A stretch of 40,183 nt of DNA, taken from positions 1 to 40,183 of the forward strand of contig JAMDDR010000053.1 of the NCBI GenBank assembly GCA_023488685.1, written 5' to 3'. Below are positions 19,141 to 28,730 of the stretch, piece by piece. Position 1 is the stretch's first letter. Every line of letters begins with the position of its first letter. This stretch comes from Chloroflexota bacterium (GTDB lineage Bacteria > Chloroflexota > Anaerolineae > J036 > Brachytrichaceae). The notes beneath the pieces are model-generated. The model saw only the letters and a program-made list of their open reading frames with translations. It was not told the DNA's origin and made no database searches. Made by a program: the position numbers and the translations under genes.

Positions 19141-19906
19141 CTATAGCCATTTCCTGCATTCGGCCAGATCCTTCAGCCATGCCGGCTCGGATATCCCTGA
19201 TTCCTGTTCCCAATTGCCGAGCAATGTGATGCGGCCTTGTGCATTTGTTGAGAAGCCCCAGTAGGCATGTTCAGTGCAACCCTCGGGACAGGCACCACTG
19301 GCGGCATCAAAAACGTAGAAGTAGGTCTCACCAGTGATCGACAGGCAGACGTCACTGCCGTTCCCGATCAAGTGGTCGGGCTGCGCGAAACTGACATGTG
19401 GAAGCTTGGCGTATTCCTCCGCGACGAGGGGAATGTTGTAATACCCGGTGAGCGTCAGTACGGTGATGCCGGTGTTGTTCTCAGTCTCCGTAGCGCGTGT
19501 TTAAGTCATCCCAGGACCGATAGGTATCTTGCTCTACGATTGTATTGCCTCCTTCGTCGAAACCTATCAGTAGATGATGCGGGTCCCAGGCAGACCTCGC
19601 CTTGATGTCCGATACCAACGGATAGGCCGCGCGGATAGCCGCCAGATCGGACAGGACACGGCCATAAATGGTGGGTGGTGGCTCAAGGTCCCCGCTCGCC
19701 TCAATCGCAAGTTGTGCGGCTTCGGTGTTCAAATTTACGGTTTGAGTGCTGGCGACCGAAGTCGGCGGTAAGGTCGGGCGGGTCAGTGGATACCCACAAG
19801 CTGCTAACAGACTCATCATCAGAAGGGCTATAACACTGATGCACTTCATCATACATTCTCTATGCTTGTCACAAAGCGCATGGGCCAGAGTAGCATGTGA
19901 CAACAT
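19141..19906 (-). pseudogene. Frameshifted lipoprotein gene (N-part 19481-19906, C-part 19141-19480)
   Basis: N-part MMKCISVIALLMMSLLAACGYPL...YRSWDDLNTRYGD*; C-part continues in another frame directly from the stop: ENNTGITVLTLTGYYNIPLVAEEYAKLPHVSFAQPDHLIGNGSDVCLSITGETYFYVFDAASG. Confidence 0.7.
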
Positions 19907-20108
19907 GGTGTCTTCATATTGTTAAGGCAACCAGGGAAATCGTCAAGCTATCGTTCTCGCCGTTCGTATCGGACTGTGCAAGTTGGGTTCGAGCTATCCG
20001 CATGCGTTGTAACGACTGGCACCTCGATCTGCCGGACGCCGGCTGACTACAGTGTAGCTATTGAAAAGGGTGCATTTCAATATGGGGGCCAATAGGTTGC
20101 CGCGTGGT

Positions 20109-20135
20109 GTAGGGCAAGCTAACAGCTTGCCCTAC
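20109..20135. repeat. Short palindromic intergenic repeat
   Basis: GTAGGGCAAGCT-aac-AGCTTGCCCTAC, perfect 12-bp arms. Confidence 0.8.
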
Positions 20136-20146
20136 CTCTGGGCTTT

Positions 20147-20258
20147 CAGTTGTCAGATGTCAGTAGGGCCTGACGACCGGTTGTCAGCCCGTTTTGACAA
20201 CTGACATCTGACAACAGTTGTCAGGTGCGGCCTGACAACCGCTGACAACTGAGCGTAG
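20147..20258. repeat. Cluster of TTGTCAG/CTGACAA inverted units
   Basis: gttgtcagatgtcag (20149-20163) pairs exactly with ctgacatctgacaac (20201-20215); further copies of ttgtcag/ctgacaa within about 110 bp. Confidence 0.75.
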
Positions 20259-20307
20259 GGAGGTGGCTTCCATAAGGTCGTGCGGGTGTCCTTTAAAAAG
20301 ATGGGGG

Positions 20308-20335
20308 TTGCCAAATAGAACATTTGTGCTATCAT
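20308..20335 (+). promoter_or_regulatory. Candidate promoter with overlapping LexA-like palindrome
   Basis: TTGCCA-N16-TATCAT with TAGAACATTTGTGCTA (20316-20331), near-palindromic and similar to GAACAnnnGTTC. Confidence 0.35.
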
Positions 20336-20514
20336 TGTTGGGAAGTTTTATTGGGATGGATTCACTTGAGAAGCGATGTAATGGCGGGTATGACGTCGAT
20401 CCAAAGGCTCATCTCAACGGAAGCACATGGCTGCATCGTCAACCTGAACAGTTGTGCACCAACCTGGCATGCGGCGCTTTCGTAGGCTGGCGAATCCGTT
20501 GGATGAGGTGACAC

Positions 20515-21867
20515 ATGCCGAAAACGTTTTATGCTGTACTGGTAAACTCACTGGCTGCTTCGATTACGAATACCTTCGTCTGGTTTGCCGTCACCTTTTG
20601 GGTGTATCTCGAAACGAGGTCGGTGATCGCCACATCCGTCATGGCAGGCGTATATACCACGACGGTTGCCCTCTCTGGATTCTTTCTTGGGTCTCTTGTG
20701 GATCGGTATAAGAAGAAAGCAGTGATGATGCTTTCGAGCATCTGCTCCTTCTTTTTATTCCTTCTCGCCGGCATCATCTTTGTTTCTACCCCACCCGATG
20801 TCTTCAAAGATCCTTCCAGCGTCAATCTTTGGATCTTCATCGTGCTCGCGCTCGCCGGCGCGATTGCCGGCAATCTGCGCGGGATAGCGCTTGCGACGCT
20901 CGTGACGATCCTGATCCCCGAAGAGCGCAGAGACAAGGCAAACGGTCTTGTCGGAACGGCGAATGGCGTGGCGTTTCTCGCCGCTTCCACATTTAGCGGC
21001 CTGGCCATCGGCTTTCTAGGCGTATTTTGGATGCTTGCCAGCGCGATCGGGCTGACCCTTTTGGTCGTCGTCCATTTATGGACGGTGTCGATTCCTGATA
21101 GTTCTGACATCGACATCGCCCACAGCTCTCAAAAGGAAGTGCCCCAAGCCGAAGCTCAAACGAACAGCATCGACATCCGCGGGACGATTCGAGTCATACA
21201 GCTTGTGCCGGGGCTTTTCGCGCTCATCTTTTTTCACACGTTCAACAATTTCCTAGGCGGCGTCTTCATGTCCCTGATGGATGCGTACGGCTTGTTGCTC
21301 GTTTCGGTGCAGGTATGGGGCGCTTTGTGGGGTTTCTTGAGCCTGGGCTTCATCATTGGCGGGTTGGTTGTGGCAAGGAAAGGCTTGGGGAAGAACCCGC
21401 TGCGAACGCTCTTTCTGGGAAATATCGTCATGTGGACGATCTGCGTTTTCTTTACGATGCAGGCGTCCATCGTGCTCCTGACGGTCGGTATGTTCATTTG
21501 GCTGTGCCTGATTCCGGTCGTCGAAGCCTCGGAGCAGACCATCTTACAGAAAGTGGTCCCGCCTGAACGCCAGGGACGGGTGTTCGGGTTTGCCCAAAGC
21601 GTCGAGCAGGCGGCGACGCCTCTCACGGCTTTCCTGATCGGCCCCATCGCACAAATGGTGTTCATCCCATTCATGACGACAGGCGCTGGCGTGGATCTGC
21701 TGGGTGCCTGGTTCGGCACCGGCACTGATAGAGGTCTCGCGCTGTTGTTCACCGTTACCGGATTCATCGGGCTGATCGTCACGCTGATGGCCATGCGGTC
21801 CTATGCCTATAAAACGTTATCGGGGAATTATCAAGAGCAAGCGCTGGAAGTCGCGTTAAGTGAGTAG
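20515..21867 (+). CDS. MFS transporter
   Basis: About 12 hydrophobic segments; FWVYLETRSVIATSVMAGVYTTTVALSGFFLGSLVDRYKKKAVMM and QKVVPPERQGRVFGFAQSVEQAATPLTAFLIGPIAQ are typical of this drug-efflux-like MFS group. Confidence 0.9.
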   Translation: MPKTFYAVLVNSLAASITNTFVWFAVTFWVYLETRSVIATSVMAGVYTTTVALSGFFLGSLVDRYKKKAVMMLSSICSFFLFLLAGIIFVSTPPDVFKDPSSVNLWIFIVLALAGAIAGNLRGIALATLVTILIPEERRDKANGLVGTANGVAFLAASTFSGLAIGFLGVFWMLASAIGLTLLVVVHLWTVSIPDSSDIDIAHSSQKEVPQAEAQTNSIDIRGTIRVIQLVPGLFALIFFHTFNNFLGGVFMSLMDAYGLLLVSVQVWGALWGFLSLGFIIGGLVVARKGLGKNPLRTLFLGNIVMWTICVFFTMQASIVLLTVGMFIWLCLIPVVEASEQTILQKVVPPERQGRVFGFAQSVEQAATPLTAFLIGPIAQMVFIPFMTTGAGVDLLGAWFGTGTDRGLALLFTVTGFIGLIVTLMAMRSYAYKTLSGNYQEQALEVALSE

Positions 21868-21948
21868 CATTTCTCGACGCCCCTATGCTGGAGGACAAGT
21901 GATTGACAACAGATAGGGTGCGACACTTCCAAACGGTGAGGAACTACC

Positions 21949-22170
21949 ATGAAAAGTAATGAGCGCGATCAGCAGGAAAGCGACCTCCCGATTGAGTTGG
22001 CCCAGCCTGCGCGACGAGCGCTTGTCGCGGCGGGTTACCTGCGACTTGAGCAGTTAACCCTGCTCAGCGAGGACGAGGTCAGGCAGTTGCACGGCATAGG
22101 GCCGAAGGCGCTCGATCAGCTCGGCCGGGCCCTCGGGAGCGAGGGCCTCTCGTTCGCCGGGAAGAGATAG
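21949..22170 (+). CDS. Small helix-hairpin-helix protein
   Basis: RALVAAGYLRLEQLTLLSEDEVRQLHGIGPKALDQLGRAL, HhH signature as in the RNA polymerase alpha CTD. Confidence 0.75.
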   Translation: MKSNERDQQESDLPIELAQPARRALVAAGYLRLEQLTLLSEDEVRQLHGIGPKALDQLGRALGSEGLSFAGKR

Positions 22171-22234
22171 ACCGTATCGCCAGTCGCAGCGCCGGCGTGA
22201 GTGCCGCTTGCCTTCCCAATCATTCATTGTAGAA

Positions 22235-22262
22235 GTAGAGACGCGCTGTAGCGCGTCTCTAC
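22235..22262. repeat. Short palindromic intergenic repeat
   Basis: GTAGAGACGCGC-tgta-GCGCGTCTCTAC, perfect 12-bp arms. Confidence 0.8.
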
Positions 22263-22302
22263 TCATTTCAGCCACTAAGGTTTCACAGTTCGCTGGATTC
22301 AA

Positions 22303-22372
22303 GACTTTAGCCGGTGACGCCGCCTGACTGAATCCTCGGTGCCAACGAGATCGCGTCCCTCCGGCTAAAGTC
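22303..22372. repeat. REP-like inverted repeat
   Basis: GACTTTAGCCGG (22303-22314) ... CCGGCTAAAGTC (22361-22372), perfect 12-bp arms. Confidence 0.75.
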
Positions 22373-22658
22373 GCCGTTCAAAGAACGGATGACTCCAGGA
22401 AAGTGCGGAACCCATCTTGCTTATCTGACATTTCAGTCCGTCAGCCGTATACTTTTCATACAGCGGTGCCTATTCACTGCCAGTGCAGTGATAAGCCGGA
22501 GTGGGGTGGAACCGCATCTGCAAAGCCTGTATGACGAGCCGGTGCCGGGCGTCGTATCGCCATCACCTGCACCGGATGCTCAGGGAGCCGTTTTGCCAGC
22601 CCGGTTTGCATCACGCTTGCAGGTAGTCCGGGTGGCCATCAGCGTTTCAAGGAGACTC

Positions 22659-23909
22659 ATGTCAAGATACAAGCATCTGCATGTGTTGGCAGCAGTCTTG
22701 TTGATCATCATGGGCGCGACCGTGTCCACAGGACAGGTGGAGGCTGTGTCGCCTGTCATCACTTCGGGCCCCCCACGCCCGCCCACTGAGATTGTTCCGC
22801 CGGTTCAACCGCCCCCAGCATTGACCCATGTGCTTGGCCTGCCTGCCATCAAGGCGGTGTTGTTGGTAGGGCCCATCGACGGCAATGATGGCAGTTGGAC
22901 CCGCCAGGAAATCGCTAACATGGAACTGGCTGCCGCGGTGCTGGAAGCACATGGCGTGACTGTCCACCGCTTCTATCCTGGGACAGACACCTTCGCCGGC
23001 ATCGAACAGGCCGCCCAGGGAGCCCATTTTCTGCTCTATCGTGGTCATGGTGTCTATGATGGCAATCTGCCTCATCCGAATGTTGGAGGATTTTCTCTGA
23101 GTAGTGGCTACTATTCCCCTGAGCGCATCCGGCAAAATCTGCATCTGGCATCCAACGCGATGGTCATGCTGTACGGTTGCTTCACCGCCGGGTCATCTTC
23201 GGCTACGGGTGATGAACATGACATCGGCATCGCGGAAGCCAGTCGCCGCGTGGCCCAGTACGCCGATCCTTTTTTCGATGCTGGGGCGGCCGGTTATTAT
23301 GCGAACTGGTTCGGAAATGCCTTTGAACAATTTTTGACGAATCTCTTCGCCGGCCGAACGTTGGGCCAGGCTTACGAAAACTACTTTGACTTCAACCCCA
23401 ATACGGTTTATCGCACCACGCATCCCGATCACCCTGCCATGTCGATGTGGGTTGACAAGGATAACTGGGGCTACTGGCAGTATAACAACGCGTTCGTGGG
23501 CAGGTCTGATCGGACGCTGCAGGATCTTTTTACGCCCGAACTGGGTGGGCTGCCGGCAGCGGTTCGCTTCTCCTACAGCATTCCATACCATGCTTTCCTG
23601 GCTGGTGTTTATGTGTTGATGCCGAAGAACACAGGAAGTTCAGCCACATTAGACTGGCAGGTCACTACGGATCGCCCATGGCTTCACGTTACGCCGCAAA
23701 GTGGCAAGACGCCACAGGGTTTTACATTAACGGTAGCCGGGTTTGATGTGACGACGGTTGCCACGTACAGCGGGTTCATCACGGTCGCCGCATCCGGGCC
23801 GGCACCCGTCTATCACTCGCCTCAAGTTCTGCCGGTCACTCTGGAAGTGATTGACCGTTCTTTCGAGCACATCTATCTGCCGCTCATATTGCGCCAGATG
23901 GCGCAGTAA
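22659..23909 (+). CDS. Secreted caspase-like (CD clan) protein with C-terminal BACON-like domain
   Basis: Signal peptide MSRYKHLHVLAAVLLIIMGATVSTGQVEA with RBS AAGGAGA; candidate His in LLYRGHGVYDG and Cys in VMLYGCFTAGS; C-terminus DWQVTTDRPWLHVTPQSGKTPQGFTLTVAG resembles BACON. Confidence 0.65.
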   Translation: MSRYKHLHVLAAVLLIIMGATVSTGQVEAVSPVITSGPPRPPTEIVPPVQPPPALTHVLGLPAIKAVLLVGPIDGNDGSWTRQEIANMELAAAVLEAHGVTVHRFYPGTDTFAGIEQAAQGAHFLLYRGHGVYDGNLPHPNVGGFSLSSGYYSPERIRQNLHLASNAMVMLYGCFTAGSSSATGDEHDIGIAEASRRVAQYADPFFDAGAAGYYANWFGNAFEQFLTNLFAGRTLGQAYENYFDFNPNTVYRTTHPDHPAMSMWVDKDNWGYWQYNNAFVGRSDRTLQDLFTPELGGLPAAVRFSYSIPYHAFLAGVYVLMPKNTGSSATLDWQVTTDRPWLHVTPQSGKTPQGFTLTVAGFDVTTVATYSGFITVAASGPAPVYHSPQVLPVTLEVIDRSFEHIYLPLILRQMAQ

Positions 23910-23919
23910 CCGGGGTGCC

Positions 23920-24543
23920 ATGAACATGGATGCGCTTGAAGGGTGGCTGAGGCTGTTGGGCGGGATGGCAGTGCTTCTGACGCTGAGCACGATTTTCGCC
24001 GGGCTGTGGCGCGGGTGGCGTCATCCGCTGGGGCGAGCGTTAGGCGCGGTGCCCAGGATGCTGCGCACCCCGGTTTTCTACCTGGTCGCTGGCGTGCTGT
24101 ACTTCGGCTTATGCGCCGTCATGTGGCTGCCGCTTCCGATAGAGCTTTCTCCGGCGATCCGCATCGTCTCACTGGTGGTCGGAGCATTGCTCTTCTTCTC
24201 GGGATTGGCGCTGGTCTTGTGGGGGCGGCTGACCCTGGGCCGGCTGTACAACGTGTCGTACAGCTTCGGCGTGCAATTGTATGCCGATCATCGGCTGATC
24301 ACGCACGGCCCGTTTGCAATCGTGCGCCACCCGATGTATCTGGGCATCTTGCTCACTGGGCTCGGGGGCATCCTGCTCTACCGCACCTGGACGCTCGTGT
24401 TCCTCGCCGCTAATTTCCTGGGGCTGCTCATCCGTGCGCGGCGGGAGGAGCAGGCGTTGGCGGCGGAGTTCGGCAAGGCATGGCAGGACTACTGCCGGCG
24501 CGTGCCGGGGTTCGTGCCGCGAATCGGGCTGAAACGGAGATGA
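23920..24543 (+). CDS. Isoprenylcysteine carboxyl methyltransferase-like integral membrane protein
   Basis: LITHGPFAIVRHPMYLGILLTGLGGILLYRTW...RARREEQALAAEFGKAWQDYCRRVPGFVPRIG. Confidence 0.85.
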   Translation: MNMDALEGWLRLLGGMAVLLTLSTIFAGLWRGWRHPLGRALGAVPRMLRTPVFYLVAGVLYFGLCAVMWLPLPIELSPAIRIVSLVVGALLFFSGLALVLWGRLTLGRLYNVSYSFGVQLYADHRLITHGPFAIVRHPMYLGILLTGLGGILLYRTWTLVFLAANFLGLLIRARREEQALAAEFGKAWQDYCRRVPGFVPRIGLKRR

Positions 24544-24699
24544 CAGGAGCATTTCCGAATGAGTGTACGGCGCGTTCGAAGCCTTACAGAGCGAAACCCA
24601 GGCGACGCGTGGGCGCTGTGCATGCTCCGCCCTGAGAACATGAATCCACTGGCTCAGGAGCGTGGTTTTGCCGAAACCGGGCGGCGCAGAGAGAAGAAC

Positions 24700-24864
24700 A
24701 AGGCGGCTGTTCACTGCCTGAGTAAGCCGTTCCAACAAGCGTGGCCGTGGGAGGAGGTCGGGGCGTGCAGGCAGGATATGGAGCTTCGTCGTCAGGAGCG
24801 GGTCCTGACGAGGCATTTCTGCTAGTCCGTTGGATGGCCAGAGCGTCTGCATGGGTAGCTCCAA
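24700..24864 (-). pseudogene. N-terminal fragment of a MalT/LuxR-type ATP-dependent regulator
   Basis: PLLTTKLHILPARPDLLPRPRLLERLTQAVNSRLVLLSAPPGFGKTTLLSQWI, then the frame runs antisense into the methyltransferase gene. Confidence 0.7.
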
Positions 24865-24964
24865 CTTATCCGCCCACGCTCGTGTGGTCGCGCAGATGAT
24901 GGTTCTTACGATGGTGCGCGTGGCGGGTTCACACGGCCCACTGGAGGATAACCGGCCTACGACT

Positions 24965-25780
24965 TCAGTCTAGCACACATCCGCCGGGTAACGAAGGCGA
25001 TACCAGGCTGGCCCTCGCTTCATCACACTCCTCGTCGACGCCGAGTGGATGCAGAAAAATCGTTTCGTTGCGCTGCAATCGTTCCGTGACAACGTTGACG
25101 ATGTCACGCGAGCGGGCTAAGCGTGCCTCCGCGTGGCCGACCCTGCCTCGACGTTGGAGCCCCTTCGCCTCGAGCCACTCATCGACAAGATTGAAGTTCT
25201 GACAACAATGGTCGATCTCGGCATATGCCAACCGCGTGAGCCGTCCCGCTTTGAGAACGAGGATGTGTTTCTTGCGCCGATAACGGACCCCGGCCAGAGA
25301 TTCAGCCAGATGGATGGTTGTGTTGGCATCGTGACCAACGCCGAGCAGAAGCACTTGTCCATCGCGTTCATAGACCCGGCCTACCGGGCTATCCAGGCCG
25401 TGTGGTACGTCGACGGGGTGCGGCGCGGTAATGCGGGCCGCTTCAGGCCCCTGGGCGCTGAAGGCGTGTGGGCTGTCGCTTCTCAGGACGTTCGGCATCT
25501 GCCAGTAGGTATTGGCTACGACCCCCATGTGGACACACGGTGTTCTCTGCGGGTCGAAGGGGTGATCGTCGTCATCGGTCATGCTTGGCATGACCAGTGT
25601 ACCCGCCGGCCCCAGGGTTGCCTGCAAAGCCTCGATCAAGCCCACGGGCCCACGTTCAATGGGCCTCACCCGTGAAAACGAGCAATGCACCAGCAAGATA
25701 CCGCCGGGTCTCACGCCCAGATCGCGCAGTTGTTGTGTCAATTGCTTGTGGGAAAGGGTCTCAAGGGTTTCGTGTTGCAT
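24965..25780 (-). CDS. AAC(3)-family aminoglycoside N-acetyltransferase-like protein
   Basis: [21 protein letters not shown]...[25 protein letters not shown]...[30 protein letters not shown]. Confidence 0.9.
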   Translation of the reverse strand: MQHETLETLSHKQLTQQLRDLGVRPGGILLVHCSFSRVRPIERGPVGLIEALQATLGPAGTLVMPSMTDDDDHPFDPQRTPCVHMGVVANTYWQMPNVLRSDSPHAFSAQGPEAARITAPHPVDVPHGLDSPVGRVYERDGQVLLLGVGHDANTTIHLAESLAGVRYRRKKHILVLKAGRLTRLAYAEIDHCCQNFNLVDEWLEAKGLQRRGRVGHAEARLARSRDIVNVVTERLQRNETIFLHPLGVDEECDEARASLVSPSLPGGCVLD

Positions 25781-25935
25781 GTTGAGTGTCCAACCACCCC
25801 TCGTGTAGTCCATTTTAGTGGATTCAAGTCAGTAACCAATCCGGCGATTGAGTCTAAACTTGTATTGAGGCGATGATAGCGAATCCGCCGGGACGAATGC
25901 CGCATGGCGCGGAGAGGGTGTAGAACGGAGAGCTC

Positions 25936-26868
25936 ATGCTCAAGACAGACCAATTGACAAAACAATTCCCGGCACCGAATGGCAAGACGGTGCTGGCCGT
26001 CGATCACCTCGACCTGGAAGTGGACGAGGGACAGGTGTTTGGCTTTCTCGGCCCCAATGGCGCCGGCAAGACGACGACGGTGCGCATGCTCACCTCGCTC
26101 ATCGCGCCAACCTCGGGCGAAGCGTGGGTCAATCGCTATAAAGTTGGCCGCGATGACCGCGAAATCCGGCGTACGGTCGGGATTCTCACCGAGTCGCCGG
26201 GGATGTATGACCGGCTGAGTGCCGAAAAGAATCTCACCATCTTTGCGCGTCTGTACGAGGTGCGCGATGTCAAAGGACAGGTGGAAAAATACCTGCGCAT
26301 GCTCGGGCTGTGGGATCGGCGGGATGACGTGGTCGGCAATTTCTCCAAGGGGATGAAGCAAAAGCTAGCCATCTGCCGCGCACTGTTGCATGAGCCCAAG
26401 ATGCTCTTTTTGGACGAGCCAACCTCGGGGCTGGACCCGGAAGCGGCCAAGCTGGTGAATGACTTTGTGCGTGAGTTGAAAACGGAAGGGCGCACCATCT
26501 TTATCAACACGCACAACCTGGACGAGGCGGACCGGTTGTGTGACCGCATCGGGGTGATGAAGCAAAAGCTGCTGATCGTCGATTCGCCGCAGAACCTGCG
26601 GCAGCGCCTGTATGGGCGCAAGGTGGTGTTCCATCTGCGCCAGGCGCCACCCGCGGTGGTGGAACTCGTCAAGGGCTTGCCGTTCGTGAAAGAGGTGCAG
26701 TGCCTGACGACCGAGTCGGGAGACAAGCTGGTCGTCGCACTGGACGAACCCGAAACGCAAAACCCGTCGATCATTCGCAAGCTGGTGGAAGCGGGCGTGG
26801 ACATTCAGTTCGTCGGCGAATTGCGCCACACGCTCGAAGAGGTCTACCTGTCGCTCATTAACAAGTAG
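25936..26868 (+). CDS. ABC transporter ATP-binding protein
   Basis: GPNGAGKTTTVRML, FSKGMKQKLAICRALLHEPKMLFLDEPTSGLDPEAA. Confidence 0.96.
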   Translation: MLKTDQLTKQFPAPNGKTVLAVDHLDLEVDEGQVFGFLGPNGAGKTTTVRMLTSLIAPTSGEAWVNRYKVGRDDREIRRTVGILTESPGMYDRLSAEKNLTIFARLYEVRDVKGQVEKYLRMLGLWDRRDDVVGNFSKGMKQKLAICRALLHEPKMLFLDEPTSGLDPEAAKLVNDFVRELKTEGRTIFINTHNLDEADRLCDRIGVMKQKLLIVDSPQNLRQRLYGRKVVFHLRQAPPAVVELVKGLPFVKEVQCLTTESGDKLVVALDEPETQNPSIIRKLVEAGVDIQFVGELRHTLEEVYLSLINK

Positions 26869-26877
26869 TGCCAGCCT

Positions 26878-27663
26878 ATGGACAAGATTCTAACGATCAT
26901 CGACAAAGAGTGGGCGGAAGTGTTCAAGAACCGCGTCGTGCTTTTCACGGTGGTCCTGCTCCCGCTCGTGTTCACGATTATGCCGCTCGTCATCCTGTAC
27001 ACGATGGAAACGGCCGGGCCCGGCGGCGCGGTCAGCGAGATGCCGCCCGAATTCACGCGCATGTGCGGCGACCTGCGCGGGACGGCCTGCACGCAGGTCT
27101 TCATCATCTATCAATTCATGCTGTTGTTCATGCTGCTCCCGCTCGCCATCCCGGTGGCCATCTCTGCCTACAGCATCGTGGGCGAAAAGACCACCCACTC
27201 GCTGGAGCCGCTCCTGGCGACGCCGATCACGACGGCGGAACTGATCCTGGGCAAGGGCCTCGCCGCGGCCATTCCGGCGATTGGCGCCACCTGGGTCGGG
27301 TTCCTGGTCTTCATCCTCGGCACCCGCGTGCTCGTGTCGACCCCACAGGTTTCCGCCCGCCTGCTCGACCCCGTGTGGCTCATCGGCGTCGTCGTGCTGG
27401 GGCCGCTGCTGGCCGCCGCCGCCGTGAGCATGAGTATCATCGTTTCGTCACGGGTGTCCGACCCGCGCACGGCCGAGCAACTATCGATGGTCCTGATCGT
27501 CCCCGTGCTGGGCGTCTTTTTCGGCCAGATCGGCGGATTGGTTCTGATCGACGCGGGTTTCATGTTGGCGATGGTTGCCGTCATGCTGTTGGTCGATGCA
27601 GGGCTGGTTTATCTGGGCGTGCGCCTGTTCCAGCGCGAGACGATCCTGACCAAGTGGAGGTAA
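26878..27663 (+). CDS. ABC-2 type transporter permease
   Basis: IDKEWAEVFKNRVVLFTVVLLPLVFTIMP...EKTTHSLEPLLATPITTAELILGKGLAAAIPA. Confidence 0.93.
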   Translation: MDKILTIIDKEWAEVFKNRVVLFTVVLLPLVFTIMPLVILYTMETAGPGGAVSEMPPEFTRMCGDLRGTACTQVFIIYQFMLLFMLLPLAIPVAISAYSIVGEKTTHSLEPLLATPITTAELILGKGLAAAIPAIGATWVGFLVFILGTRVLVSTPQVSARLLDPVWLIGVVVLGPLLAAAAVSMSIIVSSRVSDPRTAEQLSMVLIVPVLGVFFGQIGGLVLIDAGFMLAMVAVMLLVDAGLVYLGVRLFQRETILTKWR

Positions 27664-27676
27664 TCAAGATCGGGCC

Positions 27677-28432
27677 ATGAAGAGATTCCTTTTCACCCTG
27701 GTTGTGGCGTGTCTGGCGCTTACGCCGGGGGCAAGTGTTGCCGTGGCGCAGGGTGGTGAGCTGCAGCTTCTCCTGAGCAAAAGCATGGGGTTTTCCCTCG
27801 GCAACCAAATCCAGGGTTCGTTCGACATCGCCGTGTCCGGCCCCGCGGATATCACATCGGTCACCTACATGATCGACGGCACGGAGATGGCGACGGTGAC
27901 GCAAGCGCCGTTCCGCTATTCGTTCTCGACAGACAGTTACGCAGCCGGCCAACACCACTTCTCGGCGACGGCCATGACCGCGAGCGGGCAGACGTTGAAA
28001 TCGAATGTGATCGATGTCGAGATGGTGACGCTGTCCGCAGGCCTGCAAGCCACCACGCGCATCATTGGCCCAATTCTCGGTATCCTGCTCGTCGTGATCG
28101 TGGTGATGGTCGCGCTCCAGGTGCTGCCGATGAGGCGTAACAGGCGCCGTTTCGAACAGGGTGGGGTACGCAACTATGGTGTGGCCGGCGGCGCCATTTG
28201 TCCCAAATGCGGGCGCCCCTTCGCCCGCAGCATTTTCGGCTTGAACATGTTCACCGGCAAACTCGAGCGCTGCCCCTATTGCGGCAAGTGGAGCATCACC
28301 CGCTCGGCGAGTATCGAGGCATTGCGGGCGGCCGAGCAGGCCGAGGTTGAGGGCGCTCAGCCCGCCGTGCGCGAAATGACGGCTGAGGAGCGACTGCGCC
28401 AGCAGATCGAGGAATCGCGGCTGTCGCGATAG
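27677..28432 (+). CDS. Exported/membrane protein with Ig-like domain, TM and cytosolic zinc ribbon
   Basis: Signal peptide, SVTYMIDGTEMATVTQAPFRYSFSTDSYAAGQHHFSATA, TM IIGPILGILLVVIVVMVALQVLP, then CPKCGRPFARSIFGLNMFTGKLERCPYCGKW. Confidence 0.75.
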   Translation: MKRFLFTLVVACLALTPGASVAVAQGGELQLLLSKSMGFSLGNQIQGSFDIAVSGPADITSVTYMIDGTEMATVTQAPFRYSFSTDSYAAGQHHFSATAMTASGQTLKSNVIDVEMVTLSAGLQATTRIIGPILGILLVVIVVMVALQVLPMRRNRRRFEQGGVRNYGVAGGAICPKCGRPFARSIFGLNMFTGKLERCPYCGKWSITRSASIEALRAAEQAEVEGAQPAVREMTAEERLRQQIEESRLSR

Positions 28433-28447
28433 CGCGTCGCATTACAT

Positions 28448-28577
28448 CAGCCTTCAAGTGGGAATTCCCAGCGCGTCGCGTCCTGCGGGAATTGCTTCCA
28501 GGCGAACACGACTTGAGGCCGGAAGACGTACATCCCCGCCACCGTCGCATAATCTTCCGGCTTTGGCCCGTAGCCGT
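28448..28577 (-). pseudogene. C-terminal fragment, possibly pyridoxamine-phosphate-oxidase-like
   Basis: Reverse strand [42 protein letters not shown]; upstream frame closed by a stop. Confidence 0.4.
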
Positions 28578-28730
28578 ACTATAGCCCTTTCTTGTCTTTG
28601 GGAATCCCGTAGGCCCGGCCTGGGCTGTGGGGACGGCTCCCGGTTGGGCCGGTTGGTTGGTCGTTCTGCTTATTCTTAGCGACTCGTTTTGTGGACATAA
28701 GCCATAATTGACGCTCAAATCACGCAAACC

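Noticed and set aside
19475-19490. Programmed +1 frameshift in the split lipoprotein gene
   Set aside because: Site reads GGA GAC TGA G, with no prfB-like slippery CTT TGA C or stimulatory element; mutation or sequencing error is simpler.
26868-27680. 270-aa + strand ORF
   Set aside because: Out-of-frame shadow of the ABC-2 permease, Arg/His/Gly-rich.
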